Source: Taiwanofungus camphoratus
Lineage: Eukaryota > Basidiomycota > Agaricomycetes > Polyporales > Taiwanofungaceae
Direction of reading: 5' to 3'
DNA: 64,000 nt
Assembly (NCBI GenBank): GCA_003999685.1
Contig: CP021220.1
Span: forward strand, 2,046,001 to 2,110,000
Shown here piece by piece: positions 21,147 to 32,894 of the stretch. Below the pieces are notes generated by a model that made no database searches, was not told the origin of the DNA, and worked only from the letters and a program-made list of their open reading frames with translations. The position numbers and the translations under genes are program-made. Position 1 is the first letter of the stretch. The number at the start of each line of letters is the position of its first letter.

Positions 21147-24100
21147 CTAGTCTGACTGTATAGATTGGTGTGCGTCCAGTAGGGCCTGCAACTTCCCTAG
21201 TGTCCGTTCCAGGGTGATAATCCCTCCCCCAGTCAAGCGGGGGACTGCAAGCTCGCGATCAGCCTCAGTGTCCTCGCTTGTTGTCCTGCTTTTCTCGATT
21301 AGCGCGCGGGCATCGCTCAGCACCTTCGCGAGCTTTCCGTTGGTATGGTAGAACCAGTCAATCTCGGCCTCGAGTCCACCTAAAGGAATCTCGAGTGCCC
21401 TCCGTACGAATCCGCGCGACAAAACGTACGCTTTTTCATTATAAAGTCGGCTGACAGATATATGTCAGTCATGGGATCTGTGTTTAACAAGACGATGCGT
21501 ACCTGTTGACAGTTCCCTCTTCAGTGCCCCTCAGCTTTTCGTAAGCTGGTTCGCAGAACCATCTGCGGTGCAAAGAGTCATGAAGGAATATAACCAAAAT
21601 CGGAATTCATGCGCACGGTTCCTTGACAAGGACGAGGCCTTGAATAGACACAAAGGCCTGCAACAACGACGACCGTGCTGCGCTCCATGTTTCGTTTCTG
21701 TCGCCTGCCCATGTGCCCAAAATGGATAAACAAACTTTTCCTTCCTCATACAAATTACTGGGAGCAAAGCTATTACTCGTAGACCCGGACTGGAAATGAA
21801 TCAGTGACTTACGGGTTTACTAGTGCAGATTAAGAACACCGTCAGTAAAATCATGTCTATGACAATGTGTACACACCATACCTCTGCCATTACCATTCGT
21901 CCAACTAAGGAAATGTGCGATTGGAGGACTCTGGGGGAAGTTGGAATCGAGCATCCAATCAATGACGAAAGGGGCATCTTGGTATGGAGTATTCTCTGGG
22001 CCGATGATCAGACACCGTAAAAGATCTGTACGATCTTCGTATGCTCTAACGAGAATAGAATCTAGAAGAAAGGAGTCAATTAGATACAAGCCATGATGTG
22101 GGGGTGAGTCGTTACCTGGCAAACTGTCCTGAAGTACTCGATATTCCCGCCTTAGTCGAGCTAGGAAATTTCTTGACGTCTGAGCCGGAGGACTGGCGAA
22201 GAAGGCATGATCTGGCGGTGTCGATGGTAGGACTTCGAAGCGTTTCCACGGAGCTTGGCTTTCGTTTCCTTCTACTCGGTCTACATCCTCAACGTCCGTA
22301 GCATCTTTAGGTACATCAGGCGACGACGGCCGTACCGTGGACGGAGGAGTGGGTGATTGAGCTGCTGTATCGTCACTTGCATCCGAATGTGATGGCGTAA
22401 TTATCGGTGCATCAATTTCCTGCGCTTGAAGCACCGTTGGACTTGACGATGACCATCCTTCTTCATCGAGATCCATTCCGTCATCCTCGTCGGTTGATTC
22501 CCAATCCTCAGCATCCTCAACATCGTCCTCTACCCAGTGGCCATCATCATCCATGGCCCATACTTCCACGTCTTCCTCATCCTCTACATCGTCCTCTTCA
22601 CCCTCTGAGGCATCATCACCCCACATCTCCTCAAGTTGCTCTAGCCCGTCATGCAATTTGGTGAGGCGCTCTAGGGGAAGCACCGCCACCGTCGAATTTG
22701 GGAGCATCACTTCGACTGTACCGTCCAATCTCAACTGCCAGCACGAGCCGCGTCAGTCTTCCGAAACGTAAATCGTCCAGACTATCTACGTACCTCCGTG
22801 ACTTCACCAAACCAATTCAAGTGTGTACTGCCTTTCTGCGGTCGCATTATCTGACCTTCTTCAATGCTGGGATCCTTACCACGCCGATCAGCAATACGAT
22901 TTCCTATGTCTGCCATCTCACGGCGCCACCCCGACAGTTGTCCACCGGGTTGCACTACAGGCGCTTCGCGGACCCACTCTTCTACTTCCCCAATTCTAGG
23001 TACCATTGGTTTTTCAACGCCATTTGCCATACCTTCCTTGTGTATGAAAACGAAGTCACCCCGACGTACACCAAGGCCATCCGTGGGAGATACCGCAGAC
23101 CAGTCGCCCGTCCCATGGGGGTCGAGCTCGAGTAATGAGGCAAGTTCTACGGTGCCAGTGTCCATACAACGGACTTGCGCTATTCTATCTACGGCGTTGA
23201 CGGACTGAACTATTGCAGGTCGCTTCTGGTCTTCGGTCTTCCAGAGAACATGATCCCCGGGCCTTAACAAGGATGCTTCCGTCAGAGGAAATGATTGACC
23301 GATCCAGTTCGCCCACGACTTACCAACAGTCATATTCATCAGGATTGAGATACGGTACGGTCTCTTTGGCATCCAGGGTTTCACGAGTACCATCCTGCCA
23401 CAGGACGTTGACCATTGTACGAGTCTCTCGGACAACGAATGTGTGGACCTCAAGTACATTGTGTATATCCTCTTCTTTCCCGTGACGGGTGACAGGCAGT
23501 CCAATCGTGTCCTTGGGTAGCACACGGTCTCCTACTCTGAAGGTCTGTTCCGCTCGACGGCGTACCAAGGTAAGCTTGGCCAAATCCTGTCCATGCCAGA
23601 AACGAGCAGGACGTAATCGTGATTGAGCTTCCGCGGGGCTCAGCTGTCATCAATGACAAAAGGACATCAAACACGCCTAAACTCTCAAAGCCAGTTAGAA
23701 ATGCGTACTGATTGGTTAATGGCTAGCCATGCAATGGCCAGTACTGTGCGCCTGACGGCGACCACAGTATCTTGGCTACTTGGTCTTGCATTCCCGAGGA
23801 GGAATCCAAACAGGCCTTGCACCCCGGACAATGGTTGCGGTAAAATATCCTGAAAGCCTATGAGGCACTGTGCTCCCAGTTGCAGAATTAGACACTTACT
23901 GGACCTTTCTCGCCTACAGCGAGGCGAGCACTTAATTCTGGCACACGCACAAGATTGCCATTTCCCATGTCGACTACGGCTTCATCAAACATCTTGCTGT
24001 CATGTTAATATGAATGCTTGTACAGCTGAGAAAAGATAGGATTACCTCGACCACCTGTACGACTGTCAGTATGCAATGCGAACCAGTCACGATTGAATAC

Positions 24101-24782
24101 GATTACCTGGCCAATCCAGTCGTCGTAAACGACGTAGTCTCCCATGTCTACGTCAATTGCTGCTTCCGCATCACTGGCGTTTTTCCATTGTGGTATTAGC
24201 TCCCCGCTGATGGCATGTTCGAGGCGACCCTTTACGCCGATGCTATTTATACTTGCTTGAGTCCTCCTGAGAACAATGACATATAAAACCACGTACCTCG
24301 TAACAACACCAGATACCACATCGTCAATACTGCGTTTCAATAGGTCCCCAGGTTGGTACATCCGATCTACCAGTGTCAACTGTGATTCCGGTAGAATTTC
24401 GCGGAGAGGACGTGGAAAGTAGGACACGCCAACCTCGCCCTGTAACAATTCCATCCCATGAGTACTCCTGTGCGACCGACAACCAAGAGAAAAATACCGG
24501 GTTCAACGGCCTCAACAAGGGATCTGTGTTATCCTGTGGCGGAGGTAGGTCCTCGGCATCGTGCCAACAGCGCTGAACTTCTGCATCAGCAATTGGTCTA
24601 CAGACAGCTAGATCTGCCACATACCAAAACGATGCCATACGCGCTTGGATCATCATTGCGCTGAACAATGTCCTCTTGGTAGAACTGTATATGTCCGTGT
24701 TTCAGTAGGAATGAGCTTATACTTATGATAAATCGTACCTCACCTTTGCTGCAAGACGGTTACGGGTCGGGGCGGAGGCCAT
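21147..24782 (-). CDS. UBE2O-type E2/E3 hybrid ubiquitin-conjugating enzyme
   Basis: Fourteen exons encode 962 aa. The N-terminal half holds the conserved regions typical of UBE2O (YQEDIVQR..., [47 protein letters not shown]). A strongly acidic linker follows, then a UBC fold from about residue 700 with SWTNGNG and the catalytic cysteine at about residue 804 in [10 protein letters not shown]. The tail has [12 protein letters not shown] and [11 protein letters not shown]2O enzymes ubiquitinate without a separate E3 and target ribosomal and orphan proteins in animals. I start at the ATG of [13 protein letters not shown] because the next exon (FYQEDIVQ) then follows as in the family. A 9-nt micro-exon (24046-24054) encodes VVE. 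The exon 11-12 junction uses a GTGTGT donor and is the least certain. Confidence 0.92.
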
Positions 24783-25286
24783 CTCAGCCACGGTGCGAAC
24801 TGCGTCGGAAGGTATGAAGCCAAACGGCAGACGATCCTGGTTTGGATGGGTTTCACCTGGTCTTTGTGAACATACAATGCAGTTTCCGTGATGTTCACTG
24901 GACGATATCGACTGAAGGTTGCAAGAGTGGTGTGGACGATTGTTTACTTGGCTTACAACTACATCCGCTCTACTTATCGCCCGTCGTCTACTGTGCTCTG
25001 AGACCGTGACTACAACTTCATTCACGTCCACAGGAACCTATGGTCACCTCGAGATTTTCATTCTGTACTGGCTCTTGGTCCTTGTTTGTGTGTTACCATT
25101 GGGCAGCTGGCTAAAGTCTGACGTGACTGTGATTTAGAGATACACATCTGCATCTTACACTGGACAGCATTCTGACGAGCTGATCAGCGACTCAGAGCAA
25201 GCCAGCCTGTCGAACTGGCGTCGAACCAGAAAGATGATAAGTAGTGCTATATGTGTGTAACGGATCTTATGTCCTTCCAATGGGTT
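24783..25286. other. Upstream region of the UBE2O-type gene
   Basis: About 500 bp between two minus-strand genes. An open frame runs into the UBE2O start from the 5' side (to about 25031), but it has no ATG at its beginning and shows no conserved sequence, so I treat it as 5' UTR. Confidence 0.45.
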
Positions 25287-25872
25287 TCACGCAGGATCAA
25301 CAACCTTGAGGATGAGAGTCCGAATGGCTGAATTCTTTGCAATTTCCCTTGAATCTGGCACCTCTTGCTTTGATCTTGTCTTGTATGAAGGCAACGTCTT
25401 TGCTATTTCTACCTCGTCGATGCTTTTCGAGACACTTCAATGCTTACAAAAGACAAGATGTCACATTATCCTAGGAGGTTAGACCAAACGTCGATGTTAA
25501 ATGGCCCTGCCTGGATGTTCAGCATATGAAAGTCGCGTTCAAGGTCCTGGATGAGCTCAAAGAGTCGACTTTCCAACTCTAATCTATTCATCTGGTTCTG
25601 GTAGACTGGCACAGTACGGATCACGTGACTGAACAGAAAGTTGGCCTCGGTGGTTCACCATTGTGTTTCCTATCTCTCTACCTCTTTGCTACCTCTTTCA
25701 TGCTCTCCATTCTCCGTTGATGGCTCTCGTTCGCATGCCATGGTTCGGGCAAAGTCCCAAAATTAGTATTTCCACACCTTGGGTGTGATGGGTTTGGTGA
25801 TGCTGGAGTTGTAACACTCAGCGGGGTTGTATGTCCGCGATCAGGTCGGCGTCGCATGTGCCTTTTCCGCAT
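25287..25872 (-). CDS. Unknown 158-aa protein
   Basis: Three exons (25693-25872, 25485-25645, 25287-25422) joined by 47-nt and 62-nt GT-AG introns keep one frame and give 158 codons plus stop. The N-terminus is basic and Pro/Ser-rich (MRKRHMRRRPDRG...). The middle is a helical, coiled-coil-like segment (YQNQMNRLELESRLFELI, then QDLERDFHML). The C-terminus (DEVEIAKTLPSYKTRSK, then IRTLILKVVDP) is charged. I do not recognise the family. Support is frame continuity across both introns and protein-like composition. An alternative start is the downstream MESMKE methionine. Confidence 0.55.
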
Positions 25873-26212
25873 GTCCTATTATCATGATCATAGACTGACT
25901 GTGCTGCGTAAAGGCATTGGCACACCATGCAGATTTACGTCTACTACGTGCTCCGTGATACGGATACAGACGCTGTAGTCCGTGTGCTTTGTACCACTAC
26001 TTGTATATAAGTTATGTGCCATCGATGTGTATTCATTTATCAAATGCACAGATGCAACTTTTTCCAATCCGATGTCAGAGACTGAGACGTTCGGCTATAC
26101 ACTGATCCCTCTGATCCCGTCCGGTGGAGCAGCTGAGAAAGACGCGAACGATCTTGACTGCAACTTCCACCTTCAAGAAATTGTTCCCTTGCGTAGTGTC
26201 CTTCCCTGCAGC
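25873..26212. other. Divergent intergenic region
   Basis: 340 bp between the 158-aa unknown and the F-box gene. An open frame with ATGs at about 26072 reads into the F-box gene in frame (MSETETFGY...), so the F-box protein could be longer at its N-terminus. Confidence 0.4.
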
Positions 26213-27991
26213 ATGTTTGAAGCGCCCTTATCCATCCATACGCTGCCGACAGAACTAATTACCCAGGTGTTAGACGCCCTTGATCTGAGAAGCCTGCTGC
26301 GTTGCAAACAGGTCAGTTTTTCAAAAGCGTGTACACTGCTGTAATCATTTCCTCGCGCTCTCATCAGGTGTGCCGCTTGTTCCACGACTTGATAGATGCT
26401 GCAGCGGTCCTCCAATACAAGACGGAGCTCGCGGTGGCGGGAATGGAGGACGGCCCTTCGAGTGACCTGAGTACTGTCGATCGTCTGACGAAACTCAAGG
26501 CCTACCAAGATGCTTGGAGTTGTCTCCGTTTCGACTCTCAGAAAATCGTGCCCATGCTGAGAGGCGAAGTATGGGAGTTATATGGTGGAGTCTTGGCACA
26601 AGCAAGGGGTCCCAAGATACTAAATTTCAGGCAATTGCCTTCTGTCATACGAGGTATTGACGAGAGAGAGTGGACCACAGAGCTGGGCTTTATCATTCGA
26701 GATTTTGGAATGGATCCTTCCCAGGAACTGCTTGTTGTCATCGAAACCCCTCGTGCAAAGTGAGGTTCAGGCTGTCGTTCATATTTGTGTACTAATCTCA
26801 TCTCTGAAATCCAAAGTTCCGATAATGTATTTCTGGTCCACCTACGCGTGATCTCAACCGGCCAACCTCATCCCGCCGCCCCCAATCCTGCTATGCTGTC
26901 ACATTATCCGGATGGCGATAATTTTACATATGCTATACAAGTCTCTACGGACTTCTTGGGCGTCCTGTTCATCAGTAGCGACGAACATCAAAGTGAGTTA
27001 GTAGTATGGAATTGGAAGGCAGGTACCCTTGTGTTGGTGAGATAACATCCCTTGTTAACCGGAACGCCCAGACGCGTTGATCTGATATCTTTTTTTCGGT
27101 GTTTAGTGGTTATGCGGAGAGGACCTGGGGACTTTCGCATTTCTATCCGATCGTCATATCCTGCTAGGCATCACTCACCGTCCGGACTTGGACGGCGAAA
27201 TTAATGGTCCAGCTCCAGAGCCAGTGCTGACTGTTATTGATTACCTCCAGGTGTCCAACGAGAAAGTAGATTTAGAAGACGCGCGCTTTGTCTGTGCATT
27301 CCACTTTCCCAGACTGTGCCCAATGGCTATGCCGCTGAGCGTGTCGATCCGCTCAGATCCGGCGCCTTCTTGGAAGCCACATCCCGGACATCATGTTCCC
27401 TTTTACACCGCCAGAGAAGATAGATTGTTTGTGACCACGTTTTGGGTTGCGGATGATACCAACATACGCACATACTTGCTCTTTGTGCCTTCTTCGACGC
27501 TTCTGTCTCACATCGGTAAATTGGAGCCAACTGCCGCAAATATTCAACTTCCTTGGGAGGCATGGGGGCCCGAGAGCACGCGGATGGTACCCGCGCCAGC
27601 TGGACATTCTGCGGTTTGGGTCTGCTATGTCTTTGGCATGAAGTTTGTCTCCCCCAAAAGATGGGGGATGGTCAAAGGCGTACAGATCCATGACTTCAAC
27701 CAGCTCGCCTTGAGGCGACAACAGGTACAAGGAGATGATCCGGGGAGTCCTGAAGAGCAGCGCCACAACGATGTGACCACGATTGAAAGAGGCATGGTGT
27801 TTGAGGAAGACGTAACGACTTCACTGCCATATCGCACCCGCATATTCTTTCCACCAACGGACGAAGGCGAAGACTTCGATGCTGTCATGCTGAGCGAAGA
27901 TACACTTATCACAGTGACCAGTGTGAGCCTTCAGTATCAGAACATGTGCGACGCGGTGAGCTCTAATGATCACCCTACAGCAACCTCGTAG
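26213..27991 (+). CDS. F-box protein
   Basis: Four exons (26213-26311, 26368-26759, 26817-27036, 27107-27991) encode 531 aa. The F-box lies at the N-terminus: LPTELITQVLDALDLRSLL followed by RCKQVCRLFHDLI, where the first intron falls between Q and V. F-box proteins link substrates to Skp1-cullin ubiquitin ligases. The rest has beta-rich stretches such as LGVLFISSDEHQSELVVWNW and HILLGITHRPD, typical of the large variable F-box family of Agaricomycetes, whose substrates are unknown. A longer start at about 26072 is possible. Confidence 0.85.
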
Positions 27992-28683
27992 CCGAAAGTA
28001 CCGCATGTTGACACTATGAAAGGTACCCTGTTTTGTGTACATCTTGCAGCGTACCGTGAAGTCGTTATCTGATCTTGTGCATGCTGCAGGGGTTATGCAA
28101 AATCCGGAGAGGCGATACGATTTCATGCAGAGGAGACGCCGTGCACAGGCGTTTATCTTGAGCTCTAACGCTGGTTGCGGAACTGCATATCATTGGAAGC
28201 GGTCTTCTTGTCCACAGCAAGTACTTGCTTGAGTTGAAATGGGATGACGGAAGTCTTCCTTGATATACATATAGATAGATAGGTATATATCGAGCATACT
28301 ACGTAGGCTGTGGTCACTGACACCGCGTGAGTTTCGCTGGCGTCGCACAGGCAGCGCAAATTACGCCCTTGCATGGCTGAGAGGATCATAAGACAGTTGT
28401 GTGTGTGTGTGCGCTGCGAAGCTCAGAAGACTAGTGTAATAGAGCGGCCAAATTTTTGCGATGATCATGGGCAGCTGGACTGAGCCAACTTGGAGAAAAC
28501 GGCTCAGCGCTCCGAGTCACGGTGTTTTTGCCACTTGAGATCTGTTCACAGGGCCAAGTCGGGCTGAACGTGCTCCTCCTCGTTCCTCGCCAAAGTATCG
28601 CCATGATCTCTTCATGACTCATATATCTGTAAACTCATCTTTCCCTACCCCCCCTTAAGCCCTCTCTCCTACCCCTCTCCAAT
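27992..28683. other. Intergenic with a GT microsatellite
   Basis: 692 bp without a gene. It contains a (GT)n run at about 28398-28410, a GATA/TATA-rich stretch near 28263-28291, and a long C/T-rich block just before the next gene. Short ORFs here have no support. Confidence 0.5.
28639..28680 (+). promoter_or_regulatory. Pyrimidine-rich block before the NAGS start
   Basis: A run of almost only C and T (with CCCTACCCCCCC and CTCTCTCCTACCCCTCTCC) ends three bases before the start codon. CT-rich blocks next to transcription starts are common in strongly expressed fungal genes. Confidence 0.5.
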
Positions 28684-30684
28684 ATGTTCTCTCCCTCAGT
28701 CCGACACACTTCCTGTAGTAGACTGGCATCCACTGTTCACTCTCCTGCCCGTTCGGCGCAGACCTTCAAGGCGTTCTATGCGGTCTGTACATCCAATGCC
28801 ATTCAACTTGCGCATGAGTGCTCATAGTCCTTTCTCTACAATTCTGCAGACAATTCGCGATCTTCGGCAGGCCAACGTAGCCTCGGACTCAGAGGATGTA
28901 GAGCCATCCGACAAGGCAAGTAAAAAACATCATCTCACCCCATCCCACCTGGTCTCAATATAATCGTGTATTAGGACTTCATCATGTCCATTTTGAGGGC
29001 CAACCCTTCTTTGCGGGATACGAGATCATACTTGAATTCATTTGGCTCCCGGCTCCCGGCTTCGCCACCACCGGTAGTTAAGCCCGACCAGGCCCTCCCT
29101 TCCGCCATCCCCACAGAGAGCAAGACAAAAGAACTTCATCCTCCAGATTCCCAGCAGCAGCTCCACAGTCCGGTCGTTGCCTCCATCCTCAACCCCATCC
29201 ACAGGCGCACTGCCCTCATCAAAATTCAAGGCCCGTTCACAGACAGGCAACTCGACAGCATAGCCACGGGAATGGCGTACTTGGAGAAGCTCGGCCTTGT
29301 CAGCGTGATTGTCGTGGAAAATGATAGTATGCCCAGGGGCGAAGACGGCGAAAGAGCGGCCCTCGTCGAGGAAACGATGCGTGTCGTGAGCGCACTCGAG
29401 AAGCAAGGCGCAAAAGCTCGTCCGGTGCTCGGCGCCATCGTCCGCCTCGGTCCTAAGCCAGGGGAGGAAGACTCGACAGAGTTGCGAGATTATGCCGTGC
29501 CAGAAGCCCATACCTTCCCCTCCGACCTTGTCCATATACGTTCCGCATTGCGTGCTGGTGAAATCCCAGTCGTTCCGCCACTAGCCCTCGATTCTTTCTG
29601 TCGGTCGATCCGCATAGGTGCAAATGACGTGATCGCGGCCCTCGCCCGGGGCATGATAGAGGCTGCTGCGGTCGATGACAGCCGCCAGATAGATGCTACT
29701 GAGGCACCGTCAGAAGAAGTCGACCTGACCCCCTTGCGCCTCATGATCATCAACAAAGAAGGTGGTGTGCCGTCTTACGCCCGCTCAGGCATGCCTCATT
29801 TGCTTATCAACCTCACTTCGGAGTATTCTTATATCCATGATACCTTTGACGAGCGATGGCGCGGGTCGCATCCTACAGCGCTCTCAAATCTTTCTCTCGC
29901 TCGCACATGCCTTGCATACATGCCGCCCTCCTCTTCCGCAGTCATGGTATCGCACCGATCACCAAGCTCGCTGATAGCCAATCTCATCACGAATAAGCCT
30001 GCCGTTAGCTCTAGTCTGCCGCACGCCCTACTCCAAGGAAATCGGAAGCTTATGCCATACACGCCGACGCTACTTCGGCGCGGCTTGCCTGTTCGTGTTA
30101 TACGTTCTGCGGCTGAGATCGACAAGCAAAAGATGAAGGTGCTCCTCGAGCAATCCTTCAGACGCACTCTTGATGAGGAGCCTTTTTGGGAGCGGCTAGA
30201 GAAGGATCTTGACTACGTCATTGTTGCGGGTGACTATGCGGGTGCCGCCATCGTCACCACCGAACGCGCGTCCCCCTCTTCCCGGCCCATCACATACCTC
30301 GACAAGTTCGCCGTGTTGCCAAGCCACCAGGGGGATGGCACCGTAGACTTCCTCTGGGTCGCGCTGCACGATGAGTCGTACGGTCTTGGCTTGGCCTTCT
30401 CCGCGAACCCGAACGGCGGCAAGGAGGGCAAGGGCGAAGGCTGCGACCTCGTCTGGCGCAGCCGTGCAGACAACCCCATTAACAAGTGGTACTTTGAGCG
30501 GAGCTCCGGCCACCTGCGGATGGGCAAATGGGTGTTATTCTGGTGCGACGCAGAGAAACGACTGAAGACAGAGGAGGGACGCCGAGCCAACGCGGGTCTT
30601 TCGTACCTGGAGGAGTGGGAACATGGCCGACTAGCGGTTTGGGCAGACGTCGTCGATAGGATACCGTCCAGCTGGAAAAAGTAG
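28684..30684 (+). CDS. arg2: Mitochondrial N-acetylglutamate synthase
   Basis: Three exons (28684-28782, 28850-28915, 28975-30684) encode 624 aa. The enzyme acetylates glutamate in the first step of arginine (ornithine) synthesis in the matrix. The N-terminus (MFSPSVRHTSCSSRLAST...) is rich in Ser and Arg without acidic residues, as for a mitochondrial presequence. An amino-acid-kinase-like region follows (RTALIKIQGPFTDRQL). The C-terminal NAT domain has YLDKFAVLPSHQGDGTVDFL, LVWRSRADNPINKWYFERS and WVLFWCD, which are family hallmarks. The second intron starts AAG|GCAAGT, a consensus GC-AG intron. The first donor is GTCTGT. Confidence 0.92.
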
Positions 30685-30910
30685 CAACCGAATGCCCGGT
30701 ACCTTATGAAATCACAAACAACAGTCTCAGTGCACTGGACTATACCTAACTAGCTAGATAAATTGTTGCCACAGTATCTTACTGTATCTTTACAATATTT
30801 AGAAAGGCATTGCTTGCCATACAACGACGTAATAAAAGCACTGATATTCATATGGTACATACAAGCACAACAAACATATCAAAGCGACGAGATTCATAGC
30901 AACAATCATT

Positions 30911-32539
30911 TCAGCTTGGTCGATGTGCACGCTTCTTGTTCCTGCGCTTAGGTGATGATGCAGGCGTAACAGAAGAGTTGGAATTCTCCGGTACACCGTT
31001 TGGATTTAAACGTGAAACGTCGCCTTTCCTCTTCCAAGGTGTGAATTTGTGACCCTGCTGAACGACGTCACACACCAGCTGGTTGATACCAGCAATGACA
31101 CGATCGCGGAAGCCACCTACTGTCCACCGATCCATGTTCCTTATGAGGAGGAAGACCTGTAAAATGTCGTTGGGTTCATCGAGGTGCCACTCGTGAAAGA
31201 TGCCGCTGGTCCTGCGGTTATGATTTTTGGGCCCTGGATAGGCGGCAGAACGAATAGTCTGGATGGTTTGCTCAGCTCTATAATACACCGGTTAATCACA
31301 GCATGAAACGCAATAATTACTGACTGGGTGGTTCTTGTTTTTTTCGACCGTCCACCAGTCCACATGTGCTCTCACTGTACCTTGAGCCCATACAAGACCG
31401 AATACTGGTGCCTGCACATGCAAAGAATGCAGCTGCCGCACCGCTGACGTGGTAGCAATTCTATTTTGGCGGTGCGCATCTTCGAGCAGGTGGTGCACTG
31501 GCTTCTTGTCCTCCCAAAATGCGCTGGCGAACTCGAACCCAGGTGTGTCTGGGAGTTTCGTACACGGTGTGCTCTGGAAGCGAAATGAGGACTCGCCGCC
31601 AACGCTGCCTGAACCGGCCACTCGAGGGTGTTCTTTGAGTACCTTGAAAGGCGATTTAGCGGAAAGGGATAGATCTCGGATGCGACCTGCAGGAATGAAG
31701 ATCGCCGAGTCTGGAAACGCGGTCTTCGCATTGAGAACACGCACGGACTCGGTACTGACGGCCAAATGTGCCAGTGGCTGCGCCAACGATATCGAGCATG
31801 AAGCACTAAGTAGAAATACCCGTCAACGTAGGATGAATAGAAGCAAGCACATTGCATGCGCACCGGTAGTCACTTTCATGAATGGCGGGGCTTCTGAATA
31901 CGTTATATCTGTTCGGCGTCAATCGGCGTCTTTCAGATAAAGTAGGAAACGAAACATACACATTCGCTACATAATCCGCTTCCGACCACTTCTTGCTTGA
32001 TCGACGCATCTTCTGCAGCCGCGTCCACGCAGAGAAGACACTCTGCAGGTCACACAACAGGTCCTTGCTAGCTTCGGGCATTACTTTGGATGAGAATAAC
32101 TTAGGGGTCGCCTCGTGTGCCTTGACAATAAAGGCCACAAAATCGGACGGAAGCATAGCCTGTAGGCTTTTATAGGCCTCCGTTGACTATGTATATGACG
32201 TTGATCCAAACAAAGTTCAATGTTTTATAAAAGCATTTCCCATCAAATACGTACTTTGTCGAGCCATGCATTGGGCAGCTGACCCTTTACATCAAAGACC
32301 TTCTTGACATCCGCTTTGAGCTCTTCTGGAATGTCGTGGAATGACACGTCCTGGCAGCCCTGATAAGAAACCCACATCTCAAAATGATTCACGTTGCGGG
32401 CAATCCTGGACGGGAAGTGATCAGCACACCAGCAAGTATTCGCACTTAAAACGTACTCGGAAGCAGACTTGCAACGTGATTTCCTCGACTTTCTGCCAGT
32501 TCCTGACATTGAAGTTGCATTGGAATCGCGATGTGCCAT
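30911..32539 (-). CDS. Unknown 465-aa protein
   Basis: Five exons (32255-32539, 31960-32186, 31864-31908, 31325-31805, 30911-31270) give a continuous 465-codon frame. I recognise no domain with confidence. The N-terminus is basic and Ser-rich (GTGRKSRKSRCKS). The centre includes AHLAVSTESVRVLNAKTAF, and DWWTVEKN is followed by NMDRWTVGGFRDRVI. The end is a basic cluster (SPKRRNKKRAHRPS) that looks like a nuclear localisation signal. Support is exon-phase consistency across four introns of 51-68 nt. It may belong to a lineage-specific fungal family. It is convergent with the NAGS gene. Confidence 0.72.
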
Positions 32540-32894
32540 TCAGTGATCGGCCGGCGTAGATGCCTCAGTCTCGGTTTAATGTGGCTAATTACGAAGAGAA
32601 ATAGACGAAAGTAAGTAGTATCTGTTATGGTGAATGTCGTGAGCGTCGTGGGCGAAAGGGGGGTGGCGCAAAGAGTGCAGGAGGAAGAAGGAAGAAAGGC
32701 GAGAGCGCCCGCCATTGTACAAACGTGAGATCGTTGATCGGTGGTGCTGATCACGTGGTCGCGACATGGTCACAACTATGTTCGGACGCGCAAGTATCAA
32801 TGATCCTCATCATGGTCACACGAGATTATGCAGGGTGAAAACAATATTCCAGAACTGTAGAATATTGTACAATGCATCTGCGTTTCATTAGATA
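32540..32894. other. Intergenic region
   Basis: 355 bp between two minus-strand genes. Short ORFs on both strands have no support. It should hold the promoter of the 465-aa unknown and the 3' UTR of the carnitine carrier. Confidence 0.5.

Noticed and set aside
24783-25031. N-terminal extension of the UBE2O-type protein
   Set aside because: The open frame begins at GTG, not ATG, and the family start fits the internal ATG at 24782.
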